From Carya illinoinensis (lineage: Eukaryota; Streptophyta; Magnoliopsida; Fagales; Juglandaceae): a stretch of 64,000 nucleotides of DNA. The stretch lies in NCBI RefSeq assembly GCF_018687715.1, contig NC_056755.1, positions 40,357,501-40,421,500 on the forward strand, read 5' to 3'. Below are positions 37,344 to 50,255 of the stretch, in pieces (within the stretch, counting starts at the first letter, position 1; the number at the start of each line of letters is the position of its first letter). Under the pieces are notes generated by a model. The model was given only the letters and a program-made list of their open reading frames with translations, did not search any database and was not told the origin of the DNA. The position numbers and the translations under genes were made by a program.

Positions 37344-39442
37344 ATTAAAATAACCTCCACCATTTTTCAGAAAATGACCCAGTATAAAAATCCACATTTT
37401 TTTTTTCAAAAAATGCTTCACATAAATCTATGTATCCAAAACCAAACATTCAATTTTAGACCGTATGCACCATGATCTCCCCTAGGAACCATCTGCACAC
37501 CCTAGCTACTTTTACCACACCACGGGTAATGACCGTGCATTTGACCTCGTAACGAGCGATATCCAATTCTGCGTCAAGCACTCTTTGTGGCCAAGCAACG
37601 AGCCATAGAGTTGGCACGAGAGTGTTACCATTCTGTTTGATCCCATTGTCGCCCAACTACAACCTAGGGGAAGTCATCTAGTATATTCTGCTACTGAGTG
37701 ACTGGAGGAGCTCCACATAGATAATACCACATCTCGACTTGAGGTCATGATACACATGCATCCAAAAACCATTTCTCACATGAAAATCCAGTTTTCAAAT
37801 ATACACATGAATATGCATGCAATTATTTGAAAATCTAGTTTTCATCTACAAACATGAACATGTGTGCAATTATGCTATGTATATGACACGACACAAATAT
37901 TCAACAGCCACCAAATCCCAACATAATCTAATCACACAAACAACTCCATTCTCCAATCCAACCGACCCTTAAATTTTTAGAACTCAGTTCGGCACAACCA
38001 ACCAAAACACAGTAAATAAGAGTTAGCACAAAAATATATTTAAATCTCAAAAGGTATTTTGAAAATTACTTACAGTGCTAAAGGCAAATCAATAATATGA
38101 TGGATGGAAAAAGAAGCTTATGGTAGCACCAAAAATCCACAACCAAAAATGCAACCCACCTATTTAGACAAAAAATAGGGGCACAGTAAGGGCAAAAATA
38201 GAGAAATGGAAGAACCAAACAAATGAAAATGAAATGGGAATAAAACACAAGTATGAGCCATGAAATTTACTAAGGAAAAATTAGAGGAAGAACAACAATG
38301 GAGGCTCACGAATTTTATAAGCAAAACAGGGCACATATTGAAGTAAAAAATAGAGCACAAAAAATGGGGAAAGAAATGGAGGTGGCGAGCGGGGAAACTC
38401 ATAGCCAAACCCAAACTAAAATGGAGGAGGAGGAGCTTCAGATCAACCTGTAACAATGGAGAAAATAGAGAGAAAAAAATAAAACAAAGAAAGGAGAAGC
38501 ACGGTCCAACAATGGAAGATGAGAAGAAAAGAACCACAAGAGAAGAAGGAAGAAATTACCAAGAGAAGAGGAGAAGCAATCAGTGCTAGCAAGAAGAAGG
38601 AGGAAACGAAAACTGAAGAAGAAGAATGAAAGAGCACCGTGCAGATGGAGAAGGAAGAAGAGAAAAGAAATAAAGCCCTATGGGCTGGCGCAAAACGGTG
38701 CCATTTTGAGGGGGAAAGGGGCTAGGTAGGGGCAATGGGTTGGGCCTAGAATGAAGGGATTTGGCCCCAAAAAAAGGAAAAAAACCCACTAAAAATAAGC
38801 CCAGTTCGAAAATAAAGATCTAAGAAATAAAAAGGTACAATAAAAATAAATAAAAGTTAAGTAAAAATACTACAACTATACATTAGTAAAATAAAATAAT
38901 TTAAACCCAACAATAAGACAATTTAAAGTAAAGAGCAATTTAAATGCAAAACAATAATTAATATCAAGAAAGCACATTAAAATAAATTTCACAACTTAAA
39001 AATTATAAAATAAACCCAACGATTAATACGTTAAATTTAAAACAAGAGTGCCATTAATTATAATAATTTAAATAATCATTTATTAAAAATATACGTAAAT
39101 ACGGGGTTGTTGAATTCAAAGTTTCAAACTTTGTGTAATTATATATCTACACATGGATTTTGATGATAACAAATGAATTCAAATCTCAAACTCAAATTGT
39201 CTACACAATGGAGTCAAGCACATCAAGGAACCAAGTATGAGCAAGAAGGGAATAAGTTTACATTAAAGTCATAGAGTAATGTTGTAAATCTCTTAAAAAT
39301 TTAAAATTAGGATTAAGGCTCAAAATTAATATTTTATCGTAAAGCATTAAAATACATTTTCAATATGTGCATGAATATTTTGAAAATTAAATTTGAAAAT
39401 TTTGAAAGATGAGTGATTATCATCTTTCACATGTGCATAACA

Positions 39443-42400
39443 CACTACAAGAAAATACACTTTTCTTAACATTTTTTTAATTGCTGGGAATAAATTCGCT
39501 GCTTATGGTTATTATTTACAGCGATTTTGTCATCGCTTCATATGTTCAACGCTAATTAAAACGTTTGACAGCGGGAGACGTTATAACTTTTATTGCAGCG
39601 ATTTATTCTATAGTCTCAGCAACTAATGGCGCTGAAAAAAAAAAAAAAAAAAAAAAAAACTTGTTACAGCGCTACATGATACGTCGGGATAAAGTCAGGC
39701 GCCAAATTGAGCTAAGTTTGCTTTATTTCCCCCAACACTTTTGCCCCAAACAGTACTGGAATTCCCAAATCATTCCCTCGACTCCTCTTCGGCGAAACCT
39801 ACTCCCTACCCATCATCTGCAAAACCTTTGGTAATTACCTTCTGCAAATCCCCTGCATTTTCCTTGGTTTAACCACTCGGCTTGAAGATTTCTTGTCGCA
39901 CACACGTACACGAAGCGATTTTCCCTTTCGAAGTCTCTTATTCCACCCCCTTCTCCCCCTAGTTAGTGTTTCTCGGCGGCTTTCTCAGTTTGCCTTCAAG
40001 TAGTTCAGACCCATCGGTGAGTTTGGAAGAGAAATTGCGTCTATATTCGGCCTGTGTACTCACTGTGTTGGGTTCATTTTGGAGAATCAACCGATTATTT
40101 TCAGGGCAAGCTTTGTTTGAGTTGGTATAATGTTTTCTTCTCCCTTTAATTTTAATAGTCGCTCCCCCTTCATGTCTTAATTGTTGTTTTTCACAACTTG
40201 CCTGTTTGTTTGCACACTACATTTTTTCCATGCTCCCCCATCTTCTTCCTTTCGCACAAATTTTAGTTTTTTTCCTGTACGGGGTGTTCTAAGTTTGGAG
40301 GTAGTGTCATAACACTAACCCATTTGTGTGACCTATGTTTGGAAAAACAGAGCATTTTCTAAACAAGCATGACCCTTTTTCGTTAATGCTATTATATGTA
40401 GTTACTTGATTTGTGTATAAAGTACCAATTTTTTCTATAGTAGCTGCAAGCATTTGACTAAGTGTAAGCTGAATTAATCCCCAAAATGGACAACTGCAAA
40501 TGTCGACTCCTCGACTGTGTTAAGGAACATGGGTTTCAATTTATTATATGCTGCTACTTTTACCATCTTAACATAAACATCTTGCCCTATTATTTATTTC
40601 CTGATATTGGATAGTTGCCCATTTCTATAATAAAGCAACTAATGCAGGCAATACACAACCTAGTATATGAATAAACCAAAAACTGGGCAACTATTGGAAT
40701 TGGCACAAAGGTATTTTCACAAACTGCAAGACACCTTGCATTTTTAATCTAAAATACGTCACAAGCCACTTTTTCAACCATACAAATTCATGCAAAATAT
40801 AGCAAGCACACCACAAGTCCACACACACAACATGTTTTCCCTAACTAGCATGCACAAAGTTAAGAATTATAAAATCCAGTAGCCTACCATACTCCATTTG
40901 ACTATCATAACCAGATAAAGACGACCATGCTTTTTCTTGGAAATTCCTGGAGCAATGCTCAGCCTATTTCCAAGTAACATCTGTTTGTTCTTTGCTATAG
41001 CTAGAGATAAAAGTGCGCATCATAGCACTTTTATAATCTTAAGAGCATTTTTGTACTTGCCTTAAACTTTGATCTGAATGCAGTGCATTGGAGCTTGTAT
41101 ACTTTCTCAATTTTTCCAGTCATAGCATCTTAGAACTCTGCAATTAAAAACAGAAGATTTTCTATCTCAACCTTTATATACATTTCTCAAACTTAATAAT
41201 TTGGCTCGACTAAGTTTGAGTCTTGGGCTTTATACCAAAACATTTTAGCTCTAGTTTATTCAGTTTGAGCTGCATCTGTAGGCCACATTGCAAGAGACCG
41301 AAAACTGGGCTTTATCCTTCCCATACAATTCCTTAAATCCAGCTACCACAACTCCATGAAAGTCCAAAATTTTACAAGCATGGGAGAATTTGGTCTTTAT
41401 CGTTTACAATAAGTGTTTTTATGGGTTTTCTAAACAAGCACATAGTCAGTTTGTTTAAATACTTTCAATATATATGTCTATATAGAGTAAAGGCCTTAAT
41501 CTCTAAGTACAGTACAGTTAAAAGAGGTTGAAATCTGTTTATGCATAGGTAATAAGTTTTCATGTGTCTATATAGAGTTGTTAGCATAATCTGATATAAG
41601 ATCTTATAAGGAAAAATTTCGTATTTTAATGTTTTATATATATATATATATTATATGCAGATAAATAGACAACTGTGTAACCCACGTAGAAAGCATTTTG
41701 GTGTAATGCTGATTTGGGTATCCCAACATTTTCAAGTGCATATATATAATATGTAGAGGCTGTGATTAATAATGTTGATCGTTTTGCATACTAAATGATA
41801 TTGTTCCTACCAGCTCTTGCATTTGTTTGGACCAGCGATTGATCGAAGGGGTACGTAACCTATTTGTATAGTCGCATGGGTGCAGTTGTGCTGTACATGT
41901 TCCAGTCAAGAAAGTGTTAAAGTTTCAGGATTAACCATTTGTATACTCGCATGGGTGCAGCTGTGTCTTTATTGAGAGAAGAACATTTGCAAAACAAGTT
42001 TCATATGTATTTTGTGTAACAGATTAGTTGCTCAGGTTTATAGTACTTAAAATTCCCTTCCATTAATGCACCAAGCCAATGTATTACTTATAACTAAAAG
42101 AATCAGCACAATATTGTATTTGAAGAATGAATTTATATTAACAGAAAATGGTATGGTTGTTAAATGGTATGGTATTTGGATCTAAATTGAATGTTTGTAC
42201 ATATATTTCGGAAATATATGTTGTGGTCTGAGTTGGATGTCAATTAGGTACCCACAAGTAATTCCAATTTACGGACTGGGTGGGTGTAAAACAGGAGTAT
42301 TCTCGGCGCTACACCATTCGTTGGGAATAAAAAATTCAACGATTAAATTTATTTCTAGTGATCCCTTACTGCTACAAAAATTAACATCAGCGATCTGTCA

Positions 42401-42939
42401 CTGCTGCAAGACACTCAAATATACAATACTAGAAGTTTATTTCCAGTGTTAGCAACCGCTAGAAATAAAATATATTCTCAACGTAGAGCTTCAACGCTAA
42501 AAATATACAATATTATCGGCGTTTAGTATCGCTGGAAATTATAGTATTGTCAACGTAATGTGAAAGCGCTGAGAATAATACCGGAATATTTTTAGCGTTC
42601 TCCAAATACGCTAAAAATATTTACGATTATTTTCAGCGAGTTTTTGGTTATTCTCGACTATCCTATTACGCTGGAAAATTTATTCTCAGCGATTAATTAT
42701 CAAATCAGAAGCATAGTATCGACGATTTTTTTTTTTTTTTGTTCCAGCGGCAAAAAACGCTAGAAATATTAGAGCATTTATAGTGATTTTTGGCTATCGC
42801 TAGACTAATTTATAAGTGAGTATACAATTGCGACTAACATCCAGCGGTTAAGAAATCGCTGATTATAGATATTTCCAGCGATTTTGTGCCTCTTTTCCGA
42901 CTATTTATGACGCTGAAAAAAGTGTATTTTCTTGTAGTG
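39443..42939. mobile_element. Non-autonomous CACTA (En/Spm) element
   Basis: 3497-bp element with ends CACTACAAGAAAATACACTT (39443) and, as reverse complement of 42939, CACTACAAGAAAATACACTT. It is flanked by the 3-bp duplication ACA (39440-39442, 42940-42942), the CACTA hallmark. Both subterminal regions (39480-39720, 42290-42920) carry dense cagcg/cgctg motifs. The centre (39720-42200) has no transposase; its left part looks like a promoter or leader with CT-rich sequence. Confidence 0.95.
42290..42920. repeat. Right subterminal motif array of the CACTA element
   Basis: More than fifteen degenerate copies of ttccagcg or its complement cgctggaaa occur in about 630 bp. Many are arranged as facing pairs, ttccagcg...cgctagaaa, separated by 5-25 bp. 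A smaller array lies at 39480-39720. In En/Spm such subterminal repeats bind the transposase-associated TnpA protein. Confidence 0.85.
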
Positions 42940-43934
42940 ACATGATTAAAGGTTTGAACTTTGAAAATATTAAAGATGATTGATTGTCATCTTTTATATG
43001 TACATGCTTTATTTGAATATTTTCAAAAGTGATTGATACTTTTTTGACTTATACAAAAGGTAGATGATTTATTTGAAAATTTTGAAAAGTAAAGTATGCT
43101 CATTTTGTCATATGTAAAAAGTAAAAAGATTAGATTTGAAATTTTTGAAAAGTGAATGATGTTGTATTTGACATGTGAATCTTTTTAAATTTGAATATGA
43201 AGTCTCATATGCTTATAAATAAATCATTTGAGAGCTTCACATTGACAACATCAAGAGCATACAACATTTATTCAAAATTTTCATTCGCTCTTCTCTATGC
43301 ATTGAGCCTTAACCCTTTTTCATTTTGAGAGATATATTTTGTGTTGTATTGTTTTTATTCATTGAGTAGTGTTTTCTGATAACCTACATACTATTAGCTC
43401 TTGTATCAGTAAAATGGTGTGTATAACCATTGTGCGTGTAGAAAGTATTCTACACAGGGAATAGTTGAATCACCACGTATAAGATAATTGTAAGTGTAGA
43501 GGGTGTTCTACACGGATCATTTGTAACGGTGTTGTTCAAAGGTGTAATAGGTTTCTATCTCCACCTGAAGGAAATTGAATAGTGAATTTGAGAATCGTCA
43601 AGGGGTAGCTTGAGGCGAGGATATAGGTAGTGGAGTTGAATCTCGTTAACATACTGAGTTTGCTTCTTTCTTACCCTTACTCTTTATATTTATTGTTATT
43701 TTGTATTTTGTTTATATTTTATATTGTATATTTGATTTATAATTTTTATTTTTTTAATACAACTCAATTCACCCTCTCTTGTGTTAGTCATCTGGTAACA
43801 TGGGTATTACAATTTTGGCATCGAAAAAGATGCACACCGAGCATAACTAGGTGACCACGACGTATGTGCTGAAAAGAGCTTTTCGAATTGGGGTCATGCA
43901 CGATTCTAATACCTGTAATTAAATTTATGATCAA

Positions 43935-46900
43935 TGTAACAGCCCGCTAGAAATTCAATTGTGAAATTTCTATTAACTTTAGGAACCTCGTGAAAACCCC
44001 ATAAGTTTTCACGAATCCATTAATCGTATAGGTTTTTGTCTAACTACATAGTTAGTGTTATTATTGACTATGGTATCAGAAGTGTATTTTTGATTATTGG
44101 AGATAGTTAGAAGTGTCAAAATGTATTATGATTTGTGCCATTAGACTCGGAGGGTTATTTAAAGTCTTATGGCGTAATAACATTTTTTCATATTTTCGGA
44201 CAAAACGTCTGTTCAAAACTGTAGATATTATTGGATAAAAAGAAATATCTTGAGGTAATTTTCGTGAATATTATTGGGTAAAAATATTTTGAGTTAATTT
44301 TTATAGATATTATTAGATAAAAATATCTTAAGTTGATTTTTTGTAAATATTATTGGATAAAATATTATGAGATAATCTTTTATAGATATTTTGAGTAGGA
44401 GAAAACCACACTCAACTCTCAACTATAGCCTTATCACCTCCCTTATCTCGTCCATAAATATGTCCAGCCAGCACCCATGAACTTATCTTCAATTACACCT
44501 TCCAATAAAAGATTATCAAACACTCTCTCTCGGACAGCTTTTAGGAGATCTTTTGTACGCCCATTTTGAAGCTGTTGTAAGTGTTTTATCATAAAGTCTC
44601 CTTCATATAAGTTGTTCCTTTTTGAGTCTAGTTTACATGGATATCTTATTTTCCCCATTTGCAAATCATTTGGTCAGTCAAATATTGTGTAAACTATAGA
44701 AAGGTCATTCTGGGAGATAAACTGGAGAATATGTTATAGTTTGGAGTTTTTGACCAAGCTAATGGATAGATATTGGTCCGAAATTTTTATGGAGTATTGT
44801 TAACATGTATATGTGACTATTGGTTGAGGATTTTTGCATGATTAAAGGTTTTGATGAAATATTTTCTTAGATTTAGAAACTTAGAAACTGGAAGAAGAAA
44901 AACAGTTTCTGTTTTGAGAAAGTTTAACTCTTTGGTGGTCTAAACCTATTCTAATGACTTTAATAATTTTATTGGAGGATCCTAAGTATCTTATATACAT
45001 GTTATATTATTATTTTGAAGATATTTGATGTTAGTTTCAAAGATATGAAATTTTATGCAAAGAGATATTCAAATAAGCCAAAGTGTGGATATTCTTGGCT
45101 AAATTTATGTTTTGGTTAATTTCTAACCATGTGATCTTAAATTAGAAGCTTATATATGTTTTAGGACATCTTTTTAAACCATGTGATGGTTTGGTTTGAA
45201 GATCATATATTTATAAGTCATAGATCAAGAGATTTATCAAAACTAGTTGAGGAAAAAGTTTCTGTTTTTGGACTAAGTGTAAAACCAAAAACTCCAAATG
45301 TTATTTTGTGATTTTGGTGACTTTGGTTTGATGATTTAAAGCATGATTGATGTTAGGATGATATTATGAATATGTTAGAAGTAAGATTTGATTTTTGAAA
45401 CTCTTGGAGATGTTTTGATTTAAGGTCAAAACTTGTGATTCAAGTGCTTGGATCCTTTTAGAAAAAGTTTGGTGTTGATTATTAGCTTTTTCTAAATGGA
45501 TGTTTTAAGTATGGTTTTGAACTTAGGATTGGAAGATGTTTGTTGCAAAATTTTGGTTTAAGCATGAGTTTTGAAGTTGAAAAGAATTGCAACAAAAAAA
45601 AAAAAAATCAAGGGAAATGGCCTATGGATGTTTCGGCCATAGTGTGTTTTCCATAGTTGTGTTTTGTTTTAAATTTTTCTGAGTTGATATTTAAGTTTAG
45701 GACAAAATTTACATGAGGAATATAAATTTTGGAAACTTTTGGAGTTAGTATGTAAAATCCTTAAGTTATGGGTAAAACGGTCATTTTCCCACATGTAGAG
45801 AGTAAAATGAAAATTTTACTCTTTAAGTTAGTATTTTCCATATTTCAAATTATTAGTAATTTAGTTCTAACTTTTAGAATCACTAATTACAGTTCCTCGT
45901 AATCGCACTTGAAGTTTTATAAGAAACGCGGAGATCGAGGTAAGTTAGCTTTTAACTTACTAGCAGTCTACTATGTATGTGTGCTAAGTAAAGAAACTAC
46001 AGTGTATGTATGTATGTTATCATATATGTCATGTCATGCCAAGTTATCACGTAATTATCTATTATACAGAATTTATTCTGTCATTAATTTTTATCTGTTA
46101 CATAATATATTCTGTCATGTATTACTGTACATTATAAGTATGTCATGTTAAATATGTTATCTATTATATGTTATGCCATGTTACAAATGTTTCTATCTCA
46201 AGTTGGTCATGTATTTCAAGTTATGTTCAAATCACGTTATGTTACATCAGGGCGCCAGTCCTTTCGTTTTCCAGTCACGTTTCATCTTGAGTACATTCAG
46301 TTTGTGTAGAAAACATGGGGCCACAACAACTGTGGAGTATGTATTTAACAGCATTGTGATGTGTAGAATACATGGGGCCACAACAACTGTGGAGTATGTA
46401 TTTACACGTAGAATACATGGGGCCACAACAACTGTGGAGTATGTATTTTTCATGTTAAGTCAAGTTTGCGTAAAATACATGGGGCCACAACAACTGTGGA
46501 GTATGTATTTACACGTAGAATACATGGGGCCACAACAACTGTAGAGTATGTATTTTTCATGTTAATTCAAGTTTCAGAGTAAGTTCATACTAAGTCAAGT
46601 TTCAGATCAAGTTCATGTCAAGTCAAGTTCAGTTCATGTTTCAATTTAAGTTATGTCAATTATATTATGTTGTACGCTAAGTTATGCTTTAATTATTTAT
46701 GAATTTGATTATGCATTTATGCTTTTACTGTCATTCATGCATTATTAGCATGTGTGGAAGTTTTTTGTTAACTTGCTGAGATTTGAAATCAAATCTCACT
46801 GTGGTAGTCCCAACTACCATTCCTCTCGAATGGTAGATCTTGTTACAGGACCTGAAGGAGGATCAGGAGCTGACCAACTAGACACAGTTGATTGAACGAC

Positions 46901-47242
46901 GGTGCGTCGTTAATGTTAATATAGTAGTTAAATTATACTTGTACGATGGAGTTGCATCTCCAGTACTTTTGGATCATAACTATTTTGGACTAGTGTTGTG
47001 ATTTTAGTTGTTCAATAGGTTTTTATGTATGGAGTATGTTTTAAGCATTTGGGATATTTTCAATTTGGTGCATAGTATTGCTAAAGAAAAAAAAAATTAT
47101 CCGCTGCGAATATTACATATTGTTAGATGCATGTTAGGAACATTGCATCTTATATGTCATGAATAGGGCAGGTAACCTTGTGTTGCATGTCTCGACGCTT
47201 CAAATTTCCGTTCGATCCCAAATGGAATTTGGGGGCGTCACA
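43935..47242 (+). mobile_element. Solo LTR, Gypsy-like family X, copy 2
   Basis: 3308-bp LTR starting TGTAACAGCCCGCTAGAAAT and ending GGGGGCGTCACA, with the perfect duplication ATCAA (43930-43934, 47243-47247). It is homologous along its whole length to 3191-6666 but in opposite orientation. It carries its own minisatellite (46300-46560). No internal region is attached. Confidence 0.9.
46300..46560 (+). repeat. Palindromic minisatellite inside LTR family X, copy 2
   Basis: Five units of tggggccacaacaactgtgg within aatacat...atgtattt, with alternating linkers tacacgtag and ttcatgttaagtcaagtttg. The ORF crossing it (46173-46544), with a repeated MGPQQLWSM pattern, is a by-product of the repeat. 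Confidence 0.88.
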
Positions 47243-47247
47243 ATCAA

Positions 47248-48042
47248 AATACCGCAACGTGACCAAAACTACCCCATTAGGGAAAGATCATAATTTTCTG
47301 CCATCTTTGCACTGATTTGCCACCTTAAGATATTTCTGCGCCTTCAATATACAATTTGATAACTCAGCATCATCTGACTCGGATCCTTTTGCACCAGTTG
47401 GTTGTTTGATATGCATTCCTCAATATTACTATGTGGGGACATGGACATTCTAATTTAGGTGATAGTGTGATGTGATGGTGCGGTTGCTGGTGAGCAGCAG
47501 CAAGATCAAACAAATGGTCTCTGGTTGCCATTAAACTCATATTTCTAATACACATGAGTGAGCTTTACAATTAAAAGAATACTTCTGCTCATCATCAAGC
47601 TTAATTCGTAGTTGCTCTTTGTTTTTGTAACGCACACTGCATCCAAGGCAAATGAAAGTAGAAGATAGCTAAATTGCATTTAGACCGGAGTGCTCTCTCT
47701 ATCCCACTTTCATTGTAAGATCTCTTTCTCTTAGTTCCCGTCTGAGGCCCAAAACCCTCGTGTGGACAATTGGGAACACATATAGCCCATCTGATAAAAA
47801 TGCATGCACAATTAGCAAATTAAGTTTTGTTAGACCAGAAGAACAACAGAAAAAAGGGTTATGATCCAAGGAAAGAATAAATACATATATACATGCATAT
47901 ATATATATATATATATACAAGAAGAATATTGGCATCCCTCGGTTGCAAGCTATATATTTTAACAAAGAATCTTAAGAGTTTAAGATCAAGTGGTAAGTCG
48001 ATCTAGATAAACACTTCACATGCAATGAATATTCCTGTTTAT

Positions 48043-48086
<44 letters not shown>

Positions 48087-49763
48087 CTACTTTATTGCAT
48101 ACCAAAATATATCATATTAATTTGGTTTTATCCAACCTAACTTAAATTAATGATCCTCTAATTGATTACTTCCCCTCCAACATTAATTTCAATTAGTTCA
48201 ATATCTGATGTATGTATGGGTGTGTACATATAAATATATATATATATATATATTATATGGGATCAGAAATGTTGTTCTCAAGAACAAACATGCAGTAAAT
48301 TCTTGGTGAATTTGATGATGATTGATTGTTTGCTTTGTCCTCAAGTTCACTTGGTGGACAGTGACACCACGGGGCACTATTTATGATCACCAATTGGAGA
48401 ATTGGAACTAAAGCATTTCCCAGAGATAGAACATGATGCTCTAGGAATCACATTTTGGTTCGATCTCCTACTATACAAAAGAACTTATCCCTTTTAGCTA
48501 GAATGTCACTTACCCACGAAGGACCCACTCTTACTTTTTGTATAGGAGAGCACTCTCCACCAACATGCTATAGCTTTTTTTTGTTTTTTGGGTACTCTTT
48601 TATTTTATTTTCTATCCTTTTCTTTTTACCTGCTTTTCAAAGTTGTGTTCGTTTTGCTGGAGAGTCCAAACTCCAAACTGCAAAATCCAAACTCCAAGGC
48701 GAGCGAGTGCGCAAGGGAAGGGGGCTCTGGCACTGCCCAGCTGATATAGATGCCTCTCTGTTTGTGTGCGGTGTAGGAGGAAGAAGTCAGAGGTGAAATG
48801 ACATTGAAATGTAATGCATACTTACTTAACAGACATGAATTTGACGTTTCAGATTCTAATGTCAGATAGCAGAAGCCGTATTACTCTCCGTCCCCCACCA
48901 TGAGTACCATCATGCACTCATTTTTTTTATTTTTTCTTTTTAATTTCTCTATTTATAAATGAAAAGATCGGTAAAAAGAAATGCCAGCTTGCCATCTTCT
49001 AGTACCCACTTGCAGATCCCGAGAATATTCAATGATTAATTGATTACCAGATTAAACTTCAAAAATAAAATGGCATGCTTAATTATTTTACTAAATGTAT
49101 GATCCTCTCGACGTTGTTCATGATCAAATGCATGAATTATTATTTTTCCTAACACAAATAATGGTACGTGGAGATCGATGATCACTTCCCTAACCTACTT
49201 GGCTAATCATAGATCGAAAATGCAATCTTAAATTTGCCTCTTTTGACCAATTTCAATGAGGGAAATAAAACAAAGGCAATTTTTATGATGATAAGTACTT
49301 TTGCATCTCTCAAGTGCCGCGAGAAATAGTGTAATAGAAAGCATGCAAGTTGGACCATTTATATTGAGAAACTCGAAGTTTGAAGTAATTTGTGCTATCT
49401 GCAAATGCGATCGATTGCTCTATCTTGAACATGAGTGCTTTTGTGTGATGGAAATGCCCAAAAGCTATAATGGTGGTCCATATAACTCCTTTTCACAACG
49501 ATTATGGTTAAGTTGTAGTGATCTATCTATCTAACTATTTGCTTGGACAGAATAAGTCTTTTCTTAGATATTTTCTTTTGAAAGGAAAAGGGAACATATT
49601 TTTCTAATTTCTTTTCCTTCAATTTTCTTTTCCCCCTCTATTAATCCCCATTATTCATCTAAGTGAAAGTCAAGTTTCTCATTAAAATCACGATATTTTA
49701 TAATAAATATTGTCACTATTGTTGTCATCCTCACCATCACTATCAATATTATTATAAGACTGC
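47248..49763. other. Intergenic DNA
   Basis: No gene recognised. It holds a TA microsatellite (48045-48085), smaller TA tracts (47898-47919, 48236-48252) and an imperfect inverted pair (tctcctactatacaaaaga at 48462 and ttttgtataggaga at 48536). Confidence 0.45.
48045..48085. repeat. (TA)n microsatellite
   Basis: About 20 uninterrupted TA units. Confidence 0.95.
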
Positions 49764-50110
49764 TAGAGACACAAAGGGATTCTACAAATTGATGTGGTAC
49801 CAATATGCCATGTCAGTCTTTTTTTCATCCCACTCCCACTCCCCCTCCCCCCTTCTCCCCCTTGCCCCTACCCTCATCCTGTTTCCTCGCTCCCTTTCCC
49901 AAACCCTCGAGCTCGTCACCGCCACAACCCCTTGCCACCATCACTATCGCACCAGCTTCCTTGCCCTTCGCCAACGTCAGTGCCTCACCCATCACCTTCC
50001 TCACCCTTACCAATGTCACCCCTAACCGTAGCCTAGCCATCTTCCTTGCCTCGTCACTGACATCGGAACGTAGTCATCCTCGCTCTCACCAACTTTGCCC
50101 CTTGCTAGTA

Positions 50111-50144
<34 letters not shown>

Positions 50145-50255
50145 TGCGCTTTGGGAGAAGAACGGGCAGGGTCGGGGGAGTGAAGAAAAAAAATTAACTG
50201 GCATGACACATTGGTAGCATGCCACGTCAATTTATGAAACCCCTTTGTGTCTCTA
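49764..50255. mobile_element. Mutator-like element with long terminal inverted repeats
   Basis: The left end starts TAGAGACACAAAGGGATTCT and the right end, in reverse complement, TAGAGACACAAAGGGGTTTC. Similarity continues for about 60 bp with one small indel (aaattgatgtggtaccaata versus aaattgacgtggcatgctac). Long TIRs with a short GC/C-rich interior fit a non-autonomous MULE, possibly a Pack-MULE. A 9-bp duplication could not be confirmed because both flanks are ATT-repeat-like. The C-rich interior (49825-50110) may be captured gene sequence; I did not recognise the donor. Confidence 0.65.

Larger units (their letters stand above)
39108..43800 (+). mobile_element. SIRE-like Copia solo LTR split by a CACTA element
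   Basis: The left part begins TGTTGAATTCAAAG and contains ttttgatgataacaaatgaa. The right part ends in a phrase typical of SIRE/Maximus LTRs (caattcaccctctcttgtgt) and terminates GGTAACA. The flanking duplication is GGGGT at 39103-39107 and TGGGT at 43801-43805, one mismatch. Excluding the CACTA insertion the LTR is about 1.19 kb, normal for this lineage. It lies seven bases from the start of LTR family Y. Confidence 0.82.
36148..43811 (-). mobile_element. Gypsy-like solo LTR, family Y, with nested insertions
   Basis: On the minus strand the LTR starts TGTAATACCCCGTATTTACG (43811 downward, interrupted by a nested LTR) and ends gagagcatcaca at 36148. A perfect 5-bp duplication ATTTT flanks it (36143-36147, 43812-43816). 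Removing the nested hAT copy and the nested Copia LTR leaves about 2.34 kb, reasonable for a Gypsy LTR. No internal domain or second LTR adjoins it. Assignment to Gypsy rests on the terminal sequence only. Confidence 0.85.

Noticed and set aside
46173..46544. 123-codon ORF with a repeated MGPQQLWSM pattern, and its counterpart at 3736-4079
   Set aside because: Both are reading frames through the LTR minisatellite; the repeat unit length happens to keep the frame open. No other support for a protein.
48450..48550. Imperfect hairpin and a B-box-like ggttcgatctcc (possible microRNA or SINE)
   Set aside because: The stem is short with an irregular 50-base loop, no known miRNA sequence is present, and no A box lies at the right distance.
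49805..50197. Three overlapping proline/serine-rich ORFs of 80-130 codons
   Set aside because: All arise from C-rich interior sequence of the long-TIR element and end in a (CT)n tract; none has a recognised domain.
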